The notes beneath the pieces were generated by a model. The model ran no database searches and was not told the origin of the DNA. It was given only the letters and a program-made list of their open reading frames with translations. A program made the translations under genes and the position numbers. Positions 58,986 through 64,000 of a stretch of 64,000 bases of DNA are shown here, piece after piece. Source of the DNA: Durusdinium trenchii (taxonomy: Eukaryota; Sar; Dinophyceae; Suessiales; Symbiodiniaceae); assembly GCA_963970005.1 (NCBI GenBank), contig CAXAMN010003736.1, positions 54,578 to 118,577 on the forward strand. The letters run 5' to 3'. The stretch's first letter is position 1. Every line of letters begins with the position of its first letter.

Positions 58986-61900
58986 GATCTCACGGACCTT
59001 TTGGAGCGTCTTCAGTGGGCAGAAGCCCAGGCCCCGGCCACGTTCCCCCGTGGGCGCGGAGCGCACGCGGGGAGCGCACGCGGCTTTTGGGAGGGGGGGG
59101 ACCGGCTCGGTCGTTGAAGGGTTTGGGTCCTTCACCCAGCTGGGTGAAGCCTAGGGTTCAACTTGACAAGAGTTGGACACCTTAACGGTCCAACGGTTTG
59201 ACACCCCCAACACGACCTGGTCTTGGAGGGTTGTTTCCTGCGGATTATCTTGGTCCGCAAGGGCGCCCCTGGGATCATCTTCCAGATGTGCGGGGGGGAA
59301 GCTACTAGGAACAAGTGCCTTACTAGTAGTAACAAAAAGAATTTAATTTGAATTCTCATTACTAGCAAAAGAATCTACTTCGGAGTTTCTTCAAACGTTT
59401 TGAAGCAGAAAGACGTGTTTCTTCGTGAAGACATGGGACCTGGGACCTGGCCAATCGCAATTTGGCCGAACTTGGGAAACTCTGTGACATGGAACTTGGG
59501 CCCAAGAAAGCCAAGCTAATGGGGTTATGGGAAGCGGGGAGCACATACAGCTGAAAGATAGGTTTGTCATCCAGTGATTAACGGATTGAAAAGCCCTTTC
59601 CACACCCCTTGTTCACCCGAATTCACTGTTCTGGTAGTGCTTCACTCCGAAACAACTCCGAACTGTCGTTGCAACAACTCTTCGCCGGCAGACTCCGTTG
59701 CCAAAATCCTCGTGTTGTTCCTTCCCCTCCAAGCCATGTGGACCTTTCTGTCAACCTTCTTCCCAAAAACAAGCACCACCCTGGTCGTCGCCCATGTTTG
59801 GAATTGGGTCTCAACCGATGTTCTTATCGTCCACCAATGTTCGCTACACGACCTCTGACGTCGCAGGACGCAGCGGGGCAGTTGCACGATCTGGCGCTCC
59901 GGGCTGCGGCACACGCCAGCGGCTCGGCGGAGGGTCTCTGAAAGAGATAGACCGAGCAGATCGCTCGTGTGGAAGCTTGAGTCATTTACAATCCCACCAT
60001 TTCAATGGTACAAACCTTTTCATATTGCTTTTGTAACCAAGATTCACATCACCACTGATGCCATGTTTGGGAGTGATGCTTGAAGAGAAGAGAGAGGATC
60101 CTGGTCACTGGTCTTTTTGTTCCCATGATCTTTGTGTTCGTTTGGCAGTGATTCGTTTGTGTGCGTCGACGATTTTGTCATCAAGTTCTGGGTGAGGGGA
60201 TTGAGAGCTTGATGTACACGTTACATACTGCTTGTTGTTGGTGAGTTGATATCGAGTCCTCTCAAGAACACCTGGGACAAATGTCACCATGTCTGTCTTA
60301 AGAAGACTATAGGTCATGATATGACATATATCGGATAGGTCATGGTTTCAACCCACCCTTTCGTTTGGGGCTGGATGCCATGGGACCCGATACTACGCTG
60401 GAATTCCTGACCAAGCTGAACCAGTCGAAGACGGAGATCTCCCACAGCAGTGGCCCACTGCACGGATGGAAAAAAAGATCCAACTGAAGCTGGTGTGCTC
60501 CTCCTTGGTGTTTCAGATACCATCTTCAAGTTGCGCTGGGAAGCCAAAGCTGTGGCCTGTTGTCCCTGTGTTCGGTGTCTAGGAAGGGAGACAAACCTGT
60601 CACCAACACGGTCAGGTCATCGCTGGCAGCAGAAAAAGGCACAATAAGAATCATAGATTTGCTCCTAGTAGCGATGCCAGGAGCCCCATTCTTAGCGTCC
60701 GATCGCTCCGTTCGTAGTGGATCTCATCGACCGGAATCAGGTTGTTTTTGAGTCGTGAGTAGTTCGAAGAAATCTCGACGAGGTGTCCATTTCTCCTTGG
60801 AGGCGAACCTCTTGTATCTCTATCACCTCCTTCATGGCCTCAAGAAGGTTCCGGTTCTTCCGGGACGTTTGCCGCGGTGTTGTTCTCGACAGCGAAGCGG
60901 TTGGGTTTTGGGCCGCGGGAAGGGTGTGCCGGACCACGTGGCGATCTGTTGGTCCTATTGGATGGTCATCTCTACGGTTGTAGAGTCTTATTGTTATATA
61001 CTAGTAGTAGGGCACTTGTTTCTAGTAGCTTCTTGTTACTACTAGTAAGGCAGTTGTTACTAGTAGCGATGCACTTGTTTGTAGAGTCTTCAAGTGATAA
61101 AAGTTTAAAAGTTGGGTCGGAATCTTCTGGCCAAAACCTTCTTTTTCGGAAGCATTCGTTGGGTCGAACGAAGATGGTCTTGCAGGTGCACTTTCTTCTT
61201 GTTTGAAAGGACTAAGAAAATCCAAAAGAAATGCTATTCACTTCATAGACTGAGAAGAAAGGAATCAATCCAGAAGAATGCCTTGAGAATCAGTCACTGC
61301 GATACTTCACTTTATAGACCCCGTTTCGGTCTTTGCAAGTCTCCATCTGTTTCCAACTGCAGCCATCAGGTGCTTCCAGCGCCCACGCCGAACGAGGCGG
61401 AACCACTGGGCCGACGGGAGCAACAGAAGCAACAGCAGATGAATGCCAGGCGCACGACCTTCGTTCGGGAGAGGAGCAGAATGGTGACAAAAAATTGCCT
61501 CCAACCTAATAGCAATGGCCTCCAACGTACGTAGTAGCGATGGTGATTGCTTTTTTGGTTGAACCTCTTTCTGCGGGGAATGCCATGCCCAATGGTCACG
61601 CGTCCTGTTGGAATCCATTTTGGGAGGTTGACCCTTGATCCAGTTAGCTTCTGTTTTTGAGGGAAGTCCAACATGGCTTTTAAGCATTGTGCAGTTACTC
61701 GAAGGTGTGTGGCATATGTTTGTTCTTTGGGGGGCCTGTCACCCGGCGTTGACTTTTGCAAGTTTGCCTCATCTTAACTTGTTGTGGTCTTTGTTCAGGA
61801 GTGGGCAGGAGTAGTTGAGGGCAGTTGCAGAAAATATTTGTTTGACCTTTCTTTACAGAGTTCTTGTTGCCCTGGTTGGTGCCTGGTTGGTGACCTGCAA

Positions 61901-63048
61901 TCGCTGTCTTCGCTCTTCTCAAAGTGTCACGTGTCACGTGACTGCAGTGCTGACAGGCAATACCTGGCCCACGCGTTGGAAATGCTGGCAACGCCCAAGA
62001 AGGCGCCGTTCGCGATCTTTTGGCCACCGAGCGAGACGCGGCCCGCCCCAGTGAGATGGAGGGAGGGGCCGACATCCAAGACGTGGTTCATGGGGAAATC
62101 CGTCTCAAGCCGACTTCGCTTGGGCTGCTCTACGACGAGTTTCGACCTCAAATAGGTTCGAACACTTCGGCGCTTGTGGCCCCGCCAAAACCAAACTCTG
62201 CAGCCGGCCATGCCTTCGTTTCATGTGCGATGCTCCGTCGTCGACCCGCACCTGGTGCAGAGGGGTTGTGGTCGAAATTTCTCCACTGACCCAGTCAAAG
62301 TCCAAAAGAATGATCCTTTAGGGGACCTGAAAGGGAGCGTCCTTATGTTTCCTTTATTTCCCGTATTGGAAGAATATAGTCTTTGTGGACTTCTAGGGTG
62401 TGGATGTGTGAAACACATGTCCAAGGGGTTTTGCGGCTTGCTTCCGGTGATGTCCCGTATTGAGACACAGTGGGGGGTGTCCACCAGCACATGCCTGACC
62501 AATGGGTTTGGGTCTACCTTCTTTGAAAAGTTGGGGTGCCTTGCTTTGCAGTGCTTCGTTCGATTCGCATCGGTTCTCAGATGTTTTTTCTGACTCTTTC
62601 TTGTTCACTGTTGTCCACCGGAGTGTCAGTGTAGCCACTCACTTCGGCAGAATATATGGAATAGTTACATGCATTTACCCCATTTGCCGGTGCTTCAAGG
62701 ACCCAAACCTTGAAAAAGGTGTGTGGAGAGAACCCACCCTAGGCTGAGTGCTCAACCTGCCTGTTTCAGTTTCACCAGGGTCTTGGCTTCTGATCCTGGA
62801 TCTTGGATCTTATTGTGTTCTAGCTACGAGCAAGGGACTCTTCTAGGGGCTCCTGGCATCGCTACTAGTAGCATTCTTGCTATTGTCTTCTACACCCCAA
62901 AGGTCTCCCCACTGCGGTGTATGCCCTCCCGCCAGGGGCCACCCACGACAGTGCCGACGGCTCCGCCGACGGCCAAGCAGCTGGGCCAGTGGCGTGGGAC
63001 CGTCGGAGATCGTTGCGGAAGAAGTCAGGACGTCGTTCATGTTCCACC
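58986..63048 (+). CDS. Unrecognised coding chain, partial (gene F)
   Basis: Candidate exons are 58986-59030, 59867-59914, 61370-61444, 61957-62155 and 62936 onward to about 63048. All acceptors are AG|G. Donors are GC, GC, GC and GT, and phases match at each junction (0, 0, 0, 1). Peptides include DLTDLLERLQWAEAQ, DAAGQLHDLALRAAAH, NEAEPLGRREQQKQQQMN, VRDLLATERDAARPSEMEGG and EIRLKPTSLGLLYDEFRPQI. The first part is helical and charged. The fourth exon is the longest and most convincing, and its phase-1 GT donor joins cleanly to the fifth (GATHDSADGSADGQAAG). No family is recognised, and neither start nor stop was found. A competing frame (QYLAHALEMLATPKKA) overlaps the fourth exon's start. 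Confidence 0.5.
59299..59370. repeat. Modular CTAGTAG-word repeat
   Basis: GCTACTAGGAACAAGTGCCT and TACTAGTAGTAACAAAAAGA, followed by an AT-rich tail. Confidence 0.6.
60660..60720. repeat. Modular CTAGTAG-word repeat
   Basis: CTCCTAGTAGCGATGCCAGG then AGCCCCATTCTTAGCGTCCG. Confidence 0.6.
60995..61085. repeat. Modular CTAGTAG-word repeat
   Basis: Four words in tandem: AGGGCACTTGTTTCTAGTAG, CTTCTTGTTACTACTAGTAA, GGCAGTTGTTACTAGTAG and CGATGCACTTGTTTGTAG. Confidence 0.65.
61490..61545. repeat. Modular CTAGTAG-word repeat
   Basis: Two CCTCCAACCTAATAGCAATGG-like words, then GTAGTAGCGATGG. Confidence 0.55.
62838..62885. repeat. Modular CTAGTAG-word repeat
   Basis: CTTCTAGGGGCTCCTGGCAT then CGCTACTAGTAGCATTCTTG, in the opposite orientation to most other runs. 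Confidence 0.55.
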
Positions 63049-64000
63049 TGGTATGATGCCGTTTCGCACCATTGGTAAACAGAAAGTGGGATTGTCCGTT
63101 TTCCAGGGTTGTGGCGTCCCCATCCCTACAAAATCGGCCCCTGAAAAGGTCCGAAATGCATGGTCAGGCCGTGAGTATGTCACACGGGACGGGGAGTCCC
63201 CGACGGCCATCGGTCGAATCTGGCCAAGCGATGGCGAGAGTTGTTTTGCGGCCGAGCAAGTGTGATTCTTCGGGAAACTAGTACCCAGACACTCCATGTA
63301 TGGGGTGGTTTTGGGGGGTCAATGTAGGTATATATGGCAGTCCCATGGAGTGTCTGGGGTAGGTTGGAGGCCATCGCTACTAGGTTGGAGGCCATTAGAA
63401 GAGTCGACGAAGAGTCGAACGACTAATTACACCTAAAGCGCTGGTGCTGGACGACTTCGTCCAAGGTTGGACTGTTGGACCTTGGGCTTCACGGCAGAGC
63501 TGTGCTGCGGCGACGACATGGGCCACGAGGGGAATCCTGCTTGTTGGGATGAGGCCGGGCTGTTGAATCGCAGCAGAGCTGGCTCTCCAAAAGAGCAGCG
63601 CGAGTACTGACTGCATGGGGAGTACTGACTGGGGTGGTGTGGGTTCGGGTGCTGCAAAATCCAATATCCCTCGACTGCTTGGATGAAGACACGGAAGGCC
63701 GTTCCTGCCACGGCTGCACAAGACCAGCTTATGAAGAATCACAGCTGATGGCATGGTCTCCGCCCAAAAGGCGTCCAAAAAGCATGTATTGAACAATGCA
63801 TTTGGTTCCAATGTCCAGAACCTCTTTCGTCTGACGGTCGCACGGGTCGCACGGGGACGGTCCGCACGCACAGGGACGGTCCGAACAGCACGGCCGCAGG
63901 GGGCGTCCAAGATTCTGTTCAAGCCATTTGGTTTCACAAAGAAGAATTAATAGCTTGTTACTACTAGTAAGGCACTTGTTCCTAGTAGCTTCTTGTTACT
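63049..64000. other. Right end of window: foldback element and modular repeats
   Basis: A CCCAGACACTCC foldback has arms at 63284-63298 and 63344-63358 with TA flanks. Modular words lie at 63360-63395 and 63948-64000. A minus-strand frame at 63395-63937 and a + frame at 63753-63950 overlap, and neither shows a recognisable domain. I cannot extend gene F here with confidence. Confidence 0.5.

Noticed and set aside
1-64000. Dinoflagellate spliced-leader sequence, rRNA or tRNA genes
   Set aside because: I looked by eye for the conserved spliced-leader core and for tRNA B-box-like words and found no convincing match; a covariance-model search would be needed to exclude them.

Overview
The window looks like nuclear DNA of a dinoflagellate, most likely from the Symbiodiniaceae or a close relative. 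I infer this from gene structure, not from a marker gene. Coding sequence is cut into very small exons (about 35-200 bp). Acceptors are almost always AG|G. Donors are mostly GC, with some GT and a few GA. Every gene I could rebuild lies on the + strand, genes are sparse, and introns are full of short dispersed repeats. No long open frame is a conventional gene, and most long ORFs are chance or repeat-derived.

Layout, all on the + strand. (A) 1,732-11,745: a leucine-rich-repeat (LRR) protein with an N-terminal hydrophobic helix, spread over about ten exons and confirmed by a 28-residue repeat that runs across exon junctions. (B) 12,943-16,223 and (C) 20,907-26,036: unrecognised, partly coiled-coil coding chains that could be one gene. 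(D) about 27,141/28,419-38,756: a nearly complete fold-type III PLP-dependent decarboxylase (ornithine/diaminopimelate/arginine decarboxylase 2 family). Fifteen exons were identified by family motifs and all phases match; 11 of 14 donors are GC. (E) 43,054-50,859: an unrecognised, phase-consistent chain of about 12 exons, one with a one-base frameshift. (F) 58,986 to about 63,050 and possibly beyond: another unrecognised chain.

Between E and F, at about 53.5-56.6 kb, is a decayed coding block unlike its surroundings. Its best part carries RNA-dependent RNA polymerase motifs F and A but lacks motifs B and C. I read it as an endogenous copy of an RNA virus, broken by frameshifts and truncated.

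Repeats dominate the rest. The most striking is a modular family in which a CTAGTAG-like delimiter separates a small set of short fixed words; it occurs more than 20 times and includes an 81-bp array at 52.3-52.7 kb. There are also a MITE-like family with inverted ends, several foldback elements with near-perfect arms, and mosaic tandem arrays at 40.0-41.4, 49.4-51.6 and 56.7-58.1 kb that share units in opposite orientation. Two 10-N assembly gaps (7,598 and 30,404) sit in duplicated sequence. Exon models were built by eye and need transcript support.
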